Shown: piece by piece, positions 25,935-37,757 of the stretch
Position numbering within the stretch: position 1 is the first letter of the stretch
Layout of the letters: the number at the start of each line of letters is the position of its first letter
NCBI GenBank assembly: GCA_963678705.1
Contig: OY783205.1
Span: 8,928,001-8,992,000, forward strand
Length of the DNA: 64,000 nucleotides
DNA from: Panorpa germanica
Lineage: Eukaryota; Arthropoda; Insecta; Mecoptera; Panorpidae
Direction: 5' to 3'
Notes under the pieces: model-generated
Database searches by the model: none
Told to the model about the DNA's origin: nothing
What the model saw: the letters and a program-made list of their open reading frames with translations, nothing else
Translations under genes and position numbers: made by a program

Positions 25935-26169
25935 CCAGCTGACATTTGTAGTCGAGAATTTTTGTCTCGATAAACAACTGGCATTACTTGAACGCTTTCA
26001 AGATATTTTACATTGACAGCGCCATTATTTTGCAAGGAATTCTCACTAACACCTTGCTTCTCATTAGAAATGGCATTGACAACAGGTTTATTATTCGCTA
26101 ATAAAACGTTGTGGTAAGCACTACTACTTTCTGAATTATTTGCAAAGATGTCACTACTTATCCAAGTTC
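25935..26169 (-). pseudogene. ORF X copy X10, C-terminal part, left of the Gypsy insertion
   Basis: Sequence encoding the C-terminal part (ending SRLQMSA, with NNSESSSAYHNVLLANN) is interrupted at 26169/26170 by the CsRn1-type element, inside the 'atccaagttctacttagg' site found intact in other units. The other half resumes at 30753. Confidence 0.6.
26166..26169. repeat. Target-site duplication GTTC, left copy
   Basis: GTTC precedes the 5' LTR and is repeated at 30753-30756 right after the 3' LTR. Uninterrupted BEL units read AAGTTCTACTT once, so the 4 bp were duplicated on insertion. Confidence 0.85.
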
Positions 26170-26353
26170 TGTGGCGGTACGGACCACTAGATTTAATAAC
26201 GACACGTTGTTAAAACAGACAACCATAGGTTTTGAATATAGCAATTGTTTGTAAGTAATGATTCTCTTGTTAAAATACAAACGATGTACATTTAGATTCT
26301 GTTAAGAATAAACTTGATTTAAATTAATAAACATAGTAGTCAAAAATACTACA
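26170..26353 (+). repeat. 5' LTR of CsRn1-type element (184 bp)
   Basis: Begins TGTGGCGGTACGG and ends AATACTACA (TG...CA). Identical by eye with 30569-30752. It contains AATAAACTTG and AATAAACATAG near its 3' end, either of which could serve as a polyadenylation signal. Confidence 0.93.
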
Positions 26354-26354
26354 T

Positions 26355-26369
26355 TGGTGACCCCGACGT
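26355..26369 (+). promoter_or_regulatory. Primer-binding site, tRNA-Trp type
   Basis: TGGTGACCCCGACGT, one base after the LTR end, is complementary to the 3' end of insect tRNA-Trp (ACGTCGGGGTCA plus CCA). This is the primer typical of the CsRn1 clade. Confidence 0.85.
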
Positions 26370-26443
26370 AATCAAGTTTAAAAAACACGTTACAAAGTCT
26401 TAATCGTGATAAATTACATTCATCAACGGTAAAAAAAAAAAAG

Positions 26444-27436
26444 ATGCAACACGTGCCAGAATCAAACGTACCCTCTCGGCAAGAGCACAGCAGTCTACCA
26501 GACTGTGACGGTGTTCTTAATAACGACAACCAGTCGCAGGCATACCTTCTGCAAAACCCTACGAGCGATCCAGCTCACCAGCGATCGTTACAAATGGCTT
26601 CAGACTTTGTCCACGCAATTAATCTACAACTGACAACGTTCAACGCCGAGTCCCCGGATCTCTGGTTCTCTATTGTAGAAGCGGATTTTGCTGCAAATCG
26701 CATTACAAACGATGCGCAGAAATATGCGCAACTATTGAAAGCAATCCCTTTTAATGTAATCGTTCAACTGCAAGACATCGTGACCGACCCACCATTGAAG
26801 GACAAATACGCCACTTTGAAAAACGCAATACTGACGCGTTTCTCGGTATCCAGGAAAAAACAACTGCAAAAGTTACTAAATGAGCGAATTGTTGGCGACA
26901 AAAAACCGTCACAACTCCTTCGAGAAATGCGAGTGTTGGCAAAGAATTCCGTCACAGACGAAGTTCTGCATCAACTATGGATTGAACGACTTCCCCACAA
27001 AATCCATCCACTTCTAATAATATCAGAAAGCCTAGGACTGAACGCGCTCGCAGAAATGGCAGATCGTTTCATGGATACATTCGACGTACTACCTGTCATG
27101 GCTATCCACAAATCAGACAACCACAGCGCAAACTACAACCGTTCCAATAGCCCTGTAGCAACTACAAGGTCAACTACAGTTGAACGTCAACTACAAGAAA
27201 TGCAACTGAGTATAAACCGCTGCCAAAGTGACATAGCACAACTGCAGTCCACTAACCAGCAGTTGATAACGCGACTAAATGAATCGGAACGAGTAAAACT
27301 GAAGCAGAACCGATCAAGATCTAGGTCCACACCGAGACAAAATGGTTTTTGTTTTTACCACAACAAATGGGGTAATAAAGCCAATAATTGCACGCTCCCA
27401 TGCAACTTCAACCAAAATGCGAACCAGGAAAACTAA
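26444..27436 (+). CDS. gag: Gag of CsRn1-type Gypsy element (330 aa)
   Basis: Structural polyprotein that assembles the particle and packages RNA. The ATG follows an A-run 90 bp after the LTR. Residues about 70-220 form the capsid-like region (PDLWFSIVEADF, YAQLLKAIP, LLREMRVLAKNS), matching CsRn1-type Gags. Residues 230-300 are Gln/Arg rich with coiled-coil character and a basic RSRSRSTPR stretch. At residues 303-320, CFYHNKWGNKANNCTLPC gives C-x2-H-x9-C-x3-C, the CHCC finger diagnostic of this clade. The frame is intact to TAA and overlaps the pol frame by about 60 bp. Confidence 0.92.
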   Translation: MQHVPESNVPSRQEHSSLPDCDGVLNNDNQSQAYLLQNPTSDPAHQRSLQMASDFVHAINLQLTTFNAESPDLWFSIVEADFAANRITNDAQKYAQLLKAIPFNVIVQLQDIVTDPPLKDKYATLKNAILTRFSVSRKKQLQKLLNERIVGDKKPSQLLREMRVLAKNSVTDEVLHQLWIERLPHKIHPLLIISESLGLNALAEMADRFMDTFDVLPVMAIHKSDNHSANYNRSNSPVATTRSTTVERQLQEMQLSINRCQSDIAQLQSTNQQLITRLNESERVKLKQNRSRSRSTPRQNGFCFYHNKWGNKANNCTLPCNFNQNANQEN

Positions 27437-30400
27437 TCAAGCTGTTACTAGTTCAGGCAGTTAGTGACGACAATAGCAACAAACTGCCCTCCGAACTTCG
27501 GCTTCATGTTATCGATAAGGGAACGAACATCAAATTTCTAGTGGATTCTGGCTCCGTAGTATCAATTGTACCTGTCGGCACACTGAGATGCAAACCAGAG
27601 ACACACAATCTTACTCTCCATGCAGCAAACGGGTCTTGCATCAAAACATACGGCAACAAGGTGCTAAAGCTGGATTTAAATCTTCGGAGAAGCTTCCAAT
27701 GGACCTTCATCGTAGCCGACATACAGACGGCAATACTAGGAGCTAACTTCATCATCCACTACAATCTACTACTAGATTTAAAAAAACAACGTCTTATCGA
27801 TCCACTAACCAACCTCACCACAAAGGGACAAACTATTGCGACAACAACATTCAACGTCTCCACAGTAAGCAATACCATTCCCTCACCTTACGGGGAAATG
27901 CTGAAGAAACACATTGAAATAACAAAACCAACTGATAAACCGAACTTGACTAACTTAGAATATGCACATCATGTGGAAACAAAAGGCATTCCAACAGCAA
28001 CACGCGCTCGTAAACTAGCCGGAGAAAAGGCCACAGCAGCAAAGGCACAAATATCTGACATGCTACAAAAAGGCACTTTGAGACCATCGAAGAGTCCTTA
28101 TGCTAGCCCCATACATATGGTCAAAAAAAAGAACAACGAATGGAGACTCTGTGGTGATTACCGTCAATTGAATGCGAACACTGTCGCAGACAATTACACA
28201 CCACCGTTGATTCAAGACTACTTTCTTCGTCTACCTAACACCTGCATATACTCGAAGCTAGATCTAGATAAAGCCTACCACCAAGTGCCAATGCTCCCAG
28301 AACACATACAAAAGACGGCCATCATCACTCCCTGGGGCCTCTACGAATATCTGGTAATGCCATTTGGACTCAAAAACGCAACTCAGACTTTCCAACGCTT
28401 CATGGACGCCATATTCAGAGACCTGGATTTTGTATTCATCTATATTGATGACATTCTGGTCATGTCGAAGAGTCAACAGGAACATAAAAGACATTTACAC
28501 ATCATTTTCGAACGCCTGGAGTCCCACTCACTGAGTTTAAACATCAACAAATGTTCTTTCGGCCAAACTGAGGTGGAATTTCTGGGCTATATGCTAAATT
28601 CCTAGGGCTACGTCCCCATCAACAAACGGGTTGATGCCATTACAAATTATAATAGACCTGAAACTATAGAAGAATTGAGACGTTTTCTTGGCATTGTAAA
28701 TTACTACAGACGCTGCATCCCACAAGCAGCACACACCCAGACAACACTCAACAACTATTTGAAACATTCAAAGAAGAAGGACAAAACTAAAATACAATGG
28801 ACCGAAGAATCTAACCAAGCGTTTATTGACATTAAACAGAAGATATCCGAGGTAACATTACTAACTTATCCTTCAGAAACAGCCCCCCTAACTTTAACCA
28901 CTGACGCTTCATCCACGGCAATAGGTGCCAAACTCGAACAACACATCGATGAACTTTGGCAACCACTTGGATTCTTCTCCAAAAAACTAACAGTCACTGA
29001 GCAACGCTACAGTACTTATGATCGCGAATTACTTGCAATTTACTCGTCCATCAAGTTCTTTCAACACCTTTTAGATTGCAGAACTTTCAAAATTAAAACC
29101 GATCATAAGCCACTCATTTACGCATTCAAGCAAAAACTGGAAAAAGCCTCAGAACGACAGCTCAGACACCTGGATTTCATTTCACAATTCTCAACCGATA
29201 TCTACTATGTAAAAGGTGAAGACAATATTATCCCTGACGCTTTGTCACGAATCAACGTTATATCAATGCCAGCTGTTCTAAGTCCAGAAACAATACAACA
29301 AGCTCAACACAACGATGAAGAACTAAGAAACATCGCACAAAACACTTCCTCACTGAAGCTGCACGAACTCGAAGTTGAACCAGGTATTAGAATACACTGT
29401 GACATTTCATCTGGTACTGTAAAACCTTACATTCCAACTAGTCTTCGCAAGACAGCATTCGACATCGTACACAACACTGCTCATCCCAGCGGTCGAATTA
29501 CCTCTAAACAACTAAGAGAAAAATTTATTTGGCCAAGAATCCGAAAAGATGCTAAACAATGGTCACGAGAATGCCTAGCATGCCAACAGTCGAAAGTACA
29601 TCGCCACACAAGATTAAAACCAAACCATATTGACGTTCCAGACACAAGATTCAATCACATACACCTTGACATCATCTTCCTGCCCAAAGTCCGCGGCTAC
29701 TCATACTGTCTTACTTTCATTGATCGTTTCTCAAGATGGCCAGTAGCAGTTCCAATCCAGGACATGACAGCAGAAACAGTAGCCACAACACTTTTCGATA
29801 GCTGGATTTCACATTATGGGTCTCCTATCACATTAACAACAGACCAGGGCACTCAATTTGAGTCCGAATTATTTAAAGCTCTCACTAAACTTGTAGGAAC
29901 TAAAAAAACGCGTACATCACCGTACCATCCACAATCGAACGGCATAGTCGAACGCTTGCACAGAACACTCAAAACAGCTCTCATGTGTTCACCTAAGCCA
30001 TGGTTAGACATATTACCAACTATCTTACTTGGCCTTAGGACCTCTTTCAAGGAAGATCTTCAAGCTACTCCGGCTGAAATGCTATATGGAACACAACTAC
30101 GCATACCAGGCAAATTTTTTATCTCCGAAGACTTACCATCAGATCCCCAAATATTTTTAGAAAAACATCGTGAATTCATGCGTGGAATTCGCCCTACACC
30201 GACGGCTCATCATTCAAAAAACAGGATTTTCATTCTCAAGGATTTAAATACATGCACGCACTTTTGGTTACGCTGTGACCATGTTAAATCGCCACTAGAA
30301 CCACCGTATCAAGGCCCATACAAAGTCATCAACCGAATCACAGACAGACTCTACAAAATTTTGATAAATGGAGAAGAAAAAAATGTTTCAATCGAGAGAC

Positions 30401-30546
30401 TCAAACCGTGCTACACTAGCAAAACAGATGCAGATCACCAGGATAACTCGATATCGCAGCCAATGCAGCCACATCAATGGACCTCAAACCTGGACAAACC
30501 CGTACGCACTTATCAACGTAAAGTGACTTTCAAAACTCCCCCTTGA
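27376..30546 (+). pseudogene. pol: Pol of CsRn1-type Gypsy element, one in-frame TAG in RT
   Basis: The frame opens after a TAA at 27373, is -1 relative to gag, and overlaps gag's end, so expression would need a -1 frameshift. Order: protease with VDSGS (27541), RT with LCGDYRQLN, SKLDLDKAYHQVP, MPFGLKNA and YIDD (28441-28452), RNase H (TTDASS about 28900, YDRELLAI, TDHKPL, PDALSRI), integrase with HHCC (CLACQQSK) and DDE (HLDIIF, TTDQGTQF, GIVERLHRT at 29941-29962), then a GPYKVI...LKPCY C-terminal module; no chromodomain. A TAG at 28603-28605 interrupts the RT palm/thumb region after FLGYMLNS; the remainder (to TGA 30544) is open. Otherwise full length. Confidence 0.92.
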
Positions 30547-30554
30547 AAACCACT

Positions 30555-30568
30555 TAGGGGGGAGTGGA
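30555..30568 (+). promoter_or_regulatory. Polypurine tract
   Basis: TAGGGGGGAGTGGA lies immediately before the 3' LTR, in the position of the plus-strand primer. Confidence 0.8.
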
Positions 30569-30752
30569 TGTGGCGGTACGGACCACTAGATTTAATAACG
30601 ACACGTTGTTAAAACAGACAACCATAGGTTTTGAATATAGCAATTGTTTGTAAGTAATGATTCTCTTGTTAAAATACAAACGATGTACATTTAGATTCTG
30701 TTAAGAATAAACTTGATTTAAATTAATAAACATAGTAGTCAAAAATACTACA
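30569..30752 (+). repeat. 3' LTR of CsRn1-type element (184 bp)
   Basis: Same 184 bp as the 5' LTR with no difference seen by eye. It is followed by GTTC, the target duplication. Confidence 0.93.
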
Positions 30753-31747
30753 GTTCTACTTAGGGAAGCAGTGTTGTCAAGTGGAAGAGAAGTGGACTTA
30801 TAAAAATTACCACCAGTAGATATAACTTGCCTTTTAATATTGCCATCATTTATTTGCTTTTGAAAAGGATCCATTCCAAATACATCCACGTTAAAGTCTG
30901 AAACTGCATGTTATTGCGGAAAAAATTTGTTTGAAATTGGATGACTTATCGTTGAAATTGGATCAACTACAGGCGGAGTATTACCACTCCAATCAACTTG
31001 TCTTTTAAATACTGCATCATATTTTGGAAAACGAACAATTAAAGGAGAAGAATCATCTTCTAAATTTGATTGAGATATATTTAAAAGATGACACTTCCTT
31101 TTTGTAAGTTTATTTTTTTCTACAATTGGAACTAATGGAGGCATATCTGAAAAACTGTCGACATTCGTGTAATTGATATCAGTTTGCATTGCATATTCTT
31201 CATCTTTTCCATGTTCTTCAAAACTAAAATTTCCATCTACAATCAACTCTGATTGAGTCTTAGTATTTGAGACTTCGTTATATTAAAAAACATTGTCGCC
31301 AGGATCATTGTTAGCAGATTCAATTTCTCTTTCTATGTTTAGTACTTTAGTAATTTCTTTACTTTCATTTCCTAAAGATTTATCAGTATTATTTTCCATT
31401 TCAATCGTAATTGTTGACGAATTTGATTGATTCCTAATATGCGGTGAAGAAATCTCTGAACTATAGTTCAATTTAACAAAAGACTGTTCATTTTTAACTA
31501 ATTTCAAACAAGTTTCGTTTTGAATTTCATCGTTTTCTTGAAGATTAGTTACATATTCTACAAGTCCTAAATCTTTGTCGTTTAATATTTCAGTATTAAA
31601 ATTTCTTTTTGATTTATTACTACCAACTTTTCGAGTGGTATTCCCTTGAGCTTTCGAATATATTTTTGAAGATTGTTGCCCGATTTTTGGATAAGGTTCA
31701 CTAATACTTTCTTTCTCATTTGAATTATGTTTAATTTGAAGTATACA
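30753..31747 (-). pseudogene. ORF X copy X10, N-terminal part, right of the Gypsy insertion
   Basis: Starts with the duplicated GTTC and continues ORF X. Open pieces are 30911-31246 and 31283-31507. Breaks are 'tgttattgcgg' near 30910 (TAA) and the 'attaaaaaac' stop near 31282. Function is not recognised. Confidence 0.55.
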
Positions 31748-33539
31748 TTATGCAAGAATTTCATAATTTAATTTGATTAGCTTCGATACTGGTCGTTTAT
31801 AAATGCCATGAGCGGTTTTTAATGTAACAACACGAACATGACCGTCAGGACCTGGATGAGTTTCCTGGACACGTGCCAATGTCCATTCGAATGGTGAAAT
31901 ATTATTATCCTTTATCCATACAAGGTCATCCAATTTTAAATTGTCAGAGACGGAGTGCCATTTGTGTCGTTGGTGTAGAGTATTGAGATATTGTCGGATC
32001 CATCTATTTGCAAAATCCTGTCTAATTTGTTTGATTAATTTTCAACGCTGTAAATGATTTGGGTTTCTATTTAACAGAATTTCCTCAGGAGGAAGACATA
32101 ATGACGAACCAATAAGAAAGTGACTAGGAGATAAGGGATGTGGATCATCTGATGATGCAGGCAAATGTACTAAAAGGCGACTGTTCATAATTGCTTCTAT
32201 TCTGGCAAAAATTGTTGTGAGTTCTTCAAATGTAAATGGTCGTGTACCAATTACTCGTTGGAGATGATATTTAGCACTTTTAACTCCACTTTCCTAGAGT
32301 CCACCAAAATTTGGACTGTGAGGAGGGTTAAAATGCCATTTAACCGCTCTAATGAAGACTTAATTTGCACAAATGTTTTGACTTCTTTTAAATATCGGTT
32401 TGCACCAATGAAAACTGCCGCAATCAGTATAAATATCAAAGCATAGGCCTCGTCGTGTTGTAAACCGATCGAATGATGCGAGAAATGAGTCAGTAGAGTT
32501 TCCAGAAGTAACTTCGAGGTGAACAGCTTTTGTGGACATACATATAAAAAAACACAAATATGCTTTTGATATATGAGCATTTCGGAAGCGAGGTTCTTTA
32601 ATGAAAAAAGGTCCAGCAAAATCAATACCAACATGTAAAAATGGTCGATGGTATGTGACTCTAGCACCTGGTAAGTCACCCATGACAGAAGTAGATGTAG
32701 TTGCTCGTAATTTTGTGCAAATAGTGCATAGTCGTAAGACTTGTCGAATTTTACTTTTGGCGGATATTATCCAGAATTTAGATCGTAAAAGATAATGTAA
32801 CGTATTGAGCCCCACATGTAAATATAGTTTATGGTAATGTAATATTAGTAAGTTCGTTAAATGGTTATGCTTTGGCAATAGATATAGGTGTTTTGCTGCA
32901 GAGGTTAACTCTGAATTTTCGAGAAGTCCGCCGACAACTAATAGCCCAATGTGATTGGCACATGGAGATAAAAAGAATAATATGGTGCGGAATTGACGAC
33001 CGAGCTTGATATTTCTAATATCATCACTAAAATGATCCTGTTGTGCTAAGCGAATAATAAATATCTCTGCGGCAAGTAATTCTGTGAACGTTGGTGGACC
33101 AAAGGTGACGTTAACATCATGACCTGGCATTATTAGTGACCTAAAACGCTTACTGTAAGCTACAATACGAAGTAATTTACAATAATTTGACTGGTTTTCC
33201 AGTAGAGTTAAGAATACATTTGACACAAGTTTGTCCGTACACAGATTTGAACTGATTTTTACTTGTTTAGGCTCAGGCAATGTTAGTTCGGTATTATGTT
33301 GTCCAACAAAGCTTATGTGGTGGGACCTTCAGCCATGACAACACAACGTAAGAATCAGTAAAGGCGTATACTTAAATATTATTCAATTTTGGCATTAGAA
33401 TGTTATGTACATGAAGAAGCAATTTTGTTAAAAAAAACTGCACCAAGAAGTTCTAATAATATTTGTGGCCCATCGAGTAGACGAGATCTGTTCGGCACCT
33501 ATATCTATACAATGAAAATACGTTGATTCTAGGAACAAC
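31748..33539 (-). pseudogene. BEL/Pao pol copy P11
   Basis: The integrase frame 33280-32360 is open for 306 codons (leader MPEPKQVKIS, HHCC finger, both catalytic Asp). It ends at TAA after ICAN and has the TAG before the catalytic Glu. DUF5641 (about 32190-31748) is broken by a TGA near 32041 ('aattttcaacgc' against 'aattcccaacgc'). The RNase H remnant is 33525-33295. Confidence 0.89.
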
Positions 33540-34752
33540 CCAGCTGACATTTGTAGTCGAGAATTTTTGTCTCGATAAACAACTGGCATTACTTGAACGC
33601 TTTCAAGATATTTTACATTGACAGCGCCATTATTTTGCAAGGAATTCTCACTAACACCTTGCTTCTCATTAGAAATGGCATTGACAACAGGTTTATTATT
33701 CGCTAATAAAACGTTGTGGTAAGCACTACTACTTTCTGAATTATTTGCAAAGATGTCACTACTTATCCAAGTTCTACTTAGGGAAGCAGTGTTGTCAAGT
33801 GGAAGAAAAGTGGACTTATAAAAATTACCACCAGTAGATATAACTTGCCTTTTAATATTGCCATCATTTATTTGCTTTTGAAAAGGATCCATTCCAAATA
33901 CATTCACGTTAAAGTCTGAAACTGCATGTTCCTGCGGAAATAATTGGTTTGAAATTGGATCAACTACAGGCGGAGTATTACCACTCCAATCAACTTGTCT
34001 TTTAAATACTGCATCATATTTTGGAAAACGAACAATTAAAGGAGAAGAATCATCTTCTAAATTTGATTGAGATATATTTAAAAGATGACACTTCCTTTTT
34101 GTAAGTTTATTTTTTTCTACGATTGGAACTAATGGAGGCATATCTGAAAAACTGTCGACATTCGTGTAATTGATATCAGTATGCATTGCATATTCTCCAT
34201 CTTTTCCTTGTTCTTCAAAACAAAAATTTCCATCTATAATCAACTCTGATTGAGTCTTAGTATTTGAGACTTCGTTACATTCCAAAATATTGTCGCCAGG
34301 ATCATTGTTAGCAGATTCAATTTCTCTTTCTATGTTTAGTATTTTAGTAATTTCTTTACTTTCATTTCCTAAAGATTTATCAGTATTATTTTCCATTTCA
34401 ATCGTAATTGTTGACGAATTTGATTGATTCCTAATATGCGGTGAAGAAATCTCTGAACTATAGTTCAATTTAACAAAAGACTGTTCATTTTCAACTAATT
34501 TCAAACAAGTTTAGTTTTGAATTTCATCGTTTTCTTGAAGATTAGTTACATATTCTACAAGTCCTAAATCTTTGTCGTTTAATATTTCAGTATTAAAATT
34601 TCTTTTTGATTTATTACTACCTACTTTTCGAGTGGTATTCCCTTGAGCGAATATATTTTTGAAGATTGTTGCCCGATTTTTGTAAAAGGTTCACTAATAC
34701 TTTCTTTCTTATTTGAATAATGTTTAATTTAAAGTATACATTATGCAAGAAT
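33540..34752 (-). pseudogene. ORF X copy X11, long open copy
   Basis: 34504-33428 is open for 358 codons, starting MKLVENEQSF and running into the RNase H remnant. A 24-bp in-frame deletion near 33960 removes the STISHSIS stretch (VVDPISNQLFPQ) and is shared with X14. A TAG just upstream (34511) cuts it from the preceding residues. Function is not recognised. Confidence 0.5.
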
Positions 34753-36530
34753 TTCAAAATTTAATTTGATTAGCTTCGATACTGGTCGTTTATAAATGCC
34801 ATGAGCGGTTTTTAATGTAACAACACGAACATGACCGTCAGGACCTGGATGAGTTTCCTGGACACGTGCCAATGGCCATTCGAATGGTTAAATATTATTA
34901 TACTTTATCCATACAAGGTCATCCAATTTTAAATTGTCAGAGACGGAGTGGCATTTGTGTCGTTGGTGTAGAGTATTGAGATATTGTCGGATCCATCTAT
35001 TTGCAAAAACCTGTCTAAATTGTTTGATTAATTCCCAACGCTGTAAATGATTTGGGTTTCTATTTAACAGAATTTCCTCAGGAGGAAGACATAATGACGA
35101 ACCAATAAGAAAGTGACTAGGAGATAAGGGATGTGGATCATCTGATGATGCAGGCAAATGTACTAAAAGGCGACTGTTCATAATTGCTTCTATTCTGGCA
35201 AAAATTGTTGTGAGTTCTTCAAATGTAAATGGTCGTGTACCAATTACTCGTTGGAGATGATATTTGGCACTTTTAACTCCACTTTCCTAGAGTCCACCAA
35301 AATTTGGACTGTGAGGAGGGTTAAAATGCCATTTAACCGCTCTAATGAAGACTTAATTTGCACACATGTTTTGACTTCTTTTAAATATCGGTTTGCACCA
35401 ATGAAAACTGCCGCAATCAGTATAAATATCAGAGCATAGGCCTCGTCGTGATGTAAACCGATCGAATGATGCGAGAAATGAGTCAGTAGAGATTCCAGAA
35501 GTAACTTCGAGGTGAACAGCTTTTGTGGACATACATATAAAAAGACACAAATATGCTTTTGATATATGAGCATTTCGAATGCGAGGTTGTATAATGGAAA
35601 AGGGTAAAAGCAAAATCAATACCAACATGTAAAAATGGTCGATGGTATGTGACTCAAGCAGCTGGTAAGTCACCCATGACAGGAGTAGATGTAGTTGCTC
35701 GTAATTTTGTGCAAATAGTGCATAGTCGTAAGACTTGTCGCATTTTACTTCTGGCGGATATTATCCAGAATTTAGATCGTAAAAGATAATGTAACGTATT
35801 GAGCCCCACATGTAAATATAGTTTCTGGTAATGTAATATTAGTAAGTTCGTTAAATGATTATGCTTTTTCAATAGATATGAGTGTTTTGCTGCAGAGGTT
35901 AACCCTGAATTTTCGAGACGTCCGCCGACAACTAATAGCCCATTGAGATCGAGACATAGAGATAGAGAGATTAATATGGTGCGGAATTGACGACCGAGCT
36001 TGATATTTCTAATATCATCACTAAAATGATCCTGTTGTGCTAAGCGAATAATAAATATCTCTGCGGCAAGTAATTTTGTGAACGTTGGTGGACCAAAGGC
36101 GACGTAAACATCATGACCTGGCATTATTAGTGACCTAAAACGCTTACTGTAAGCTACAATACGAAGTAATTTACAATAATTTGACTGGTTTTCCAGTAGA
36201 GTTAAAAAACATTTGACACAAGTTTGTCCGTACACAGATTTGAACTGATTTTTACTTGTTTAAGCTCAGGCAATGTTAGTTCGGTATTATGTTGTCCAAC
36301 AAAGCTTATGTGGTGGGACCTTCAGCCATGACAACACAACGGAAGAATCAGTAAAGGCGTATACTTGAATATTATTCAATTTTGGCATTAGAATGTTATG
36401 TACATGAAGAAGCAATTTTGTTAAAAAAACTGCACCCAGAAGTTCTAAAAATATTTGTGGCCCATCGAATAGACGAGATCTGTTCAACTCTTATATCTAT
36501 ACAATGAAAATACGTTGATTGTAGGAAGAA
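34753..36530 (-). pseudogene. BEL/Pao pol copy P12
   Basis: Coding order: RNase H remnant 36487-36287 in its own frame (DGPQIFLELLGAVFLTKLL, VYAFTDSSVVLSWL), integrase leader to finger 36235-35654, core 35673-35353, DUF5641 35181-34888 (closed early by a TAA in NNIS). Like P7 it carries 'gggtaaaagc' near 35601, a frame-breaking variant in the GPF segment. A frameshift at the leader start near 36207 (loss of 2 bp) changes VSNVFLTLL to a different N-terminus. Confidence 0.88.
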
Positions 36531-37757
36531 CCTAGCTGACATTTGTAGTCGAGAATTTTTGTCTCAATAAACAACTGGCATTACTTGAACGCCTTCAAGA
36601 TATTTTACATTGACAGCGCCATTATTTTGCAAGGAATTCTCACTAACACCTTGCTTCTCATTAGAAATGGCATTGACAACAGGTTTATTATTCGCTAATA
36701 AAACGTTGTGGTAAGCACTACTACTTTCTGAATTATTTGCAAAGATGTCACTACTTATCCAAGTTCTACTTAGGGATGCAGTGTTGTCAAGTGGAAGAGA
36801 AGTGGACTTATAAAAATTACCACCAGTAGATATAACTTGCCTTTTAATATTGCCATCATTTATTTGCTTTTGAAAAGGATCCATTCCAAATACATCCACG
36901 TTAAAGTCTGAAACTGCATGTTCTTGCGGAAAAAATTGGTTTGAAATTGGATGACTTATCGTTGAAATTGGATCAACTACAGGCGGAGTATTACCACTCC
37001 AATCAGCTTGTCTTTTAAATACTGCATCATATTTTGGAAAACGAACAATTAAAGGAGAAGAATCATCTTCTAAATTTGATTGAGATATATTTAAAAGATG
37101 ACACTTCCTTTTTGTAAGTTAATTTTTTTTTACAATTGGAACTAATGGAGGCATATCTGAAAAACTGTTGACATTCGTGTAATTGATATCAGTTTGCATT
37201 GCATATTCTCCATCTTTTCCTTGTTCTTCAAAACAAAAATTTCCATCTACAATCAACTCTGATTGAGTCTTAGTATTTGAGACTTCGTTACATTCCAAAA
37301 TATTGTCGCCAGGATCATTGTTAGCAGATTCAATTTCTCTTTCTATGTTTAGTACTTTAGTAATTTCTTTACTTTCATTTCCTAAAGATTTATCAGTATT
37401 ATTTTCCATTTCAATCGTAATTGTTGACGAATTTGATTGATTCCTAATATGCGGTGAAGAAATCTCTGAACTATAGTTCAATTTAACAAAAGACTGTTCA
37501 TTTTCAACTAATTTCAAACAAGTTTCGTTTTGAATTTCATCGTTTTCTTGAAGATTAGTTACATATTCTACAAGTCCTAAATCTTTGTCGTTTAATATTT
37601 CAGTATTAAAATTTCTTTTTGATTTATTACTACCAACTTTTCGAGTGGTATTCCCTTGAGCTTTCGAATATATTTTTGAAGATTGTTGCCCGATTTTTGG
37701 ATAAGGTTCACTAATACTTTCTTTCTCATTTGAATTATGTTTAATTTGAAGTATACA
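36531..37757 (-). pseudogene. ORF X copy X12
   Basis: Open pieces are 36564-36899 and 37119-37517. The break near 37118 reads 'gtaagttaatttttttttac', a one-base shift in the LTKRKC region. Between the two pieces the frame is displaced although the sequence aligns fully. Function is not recognised. Confidence 0.5.

Larger units (their letters stand above)
26170..30752 (+). mobile_element. CsRn1-clade Ty3/Gypsy LTR retrotransposon, near-intact, 4583 bp
   Basis: Complete structure: 184-bp LTR, tRNA-Trp primer site, gag, pol in the -1 frame, polypurine tract, 184-bp LTR, flanked by a 4-bp direct repeat GTTC. The two LTRs appear identical by eye, implying recent insertion. Clade assignment rests on the tRNA-Trp primer, the CHCC (not CCHC) Gag finger, the compact size and the 4-bp target duplication, which together are known traits of the CsRn1 group. 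It is antisense to the BEL array that it interrupts. One in-frame TAG in the RT probably disables this copy. Confidence 0.93.

Noticed and set aside
26170..26353. Solo LTR
   Set aside because: A matching 3' LTR and full internal coding region follow, with target duplication outside both.
26302..26529. Minus-strand 75-codon frame across the Gypsy 5' LTR and gag start
   Set aside because: Overlaps the LTR, primer site and gag start antisense; no support.
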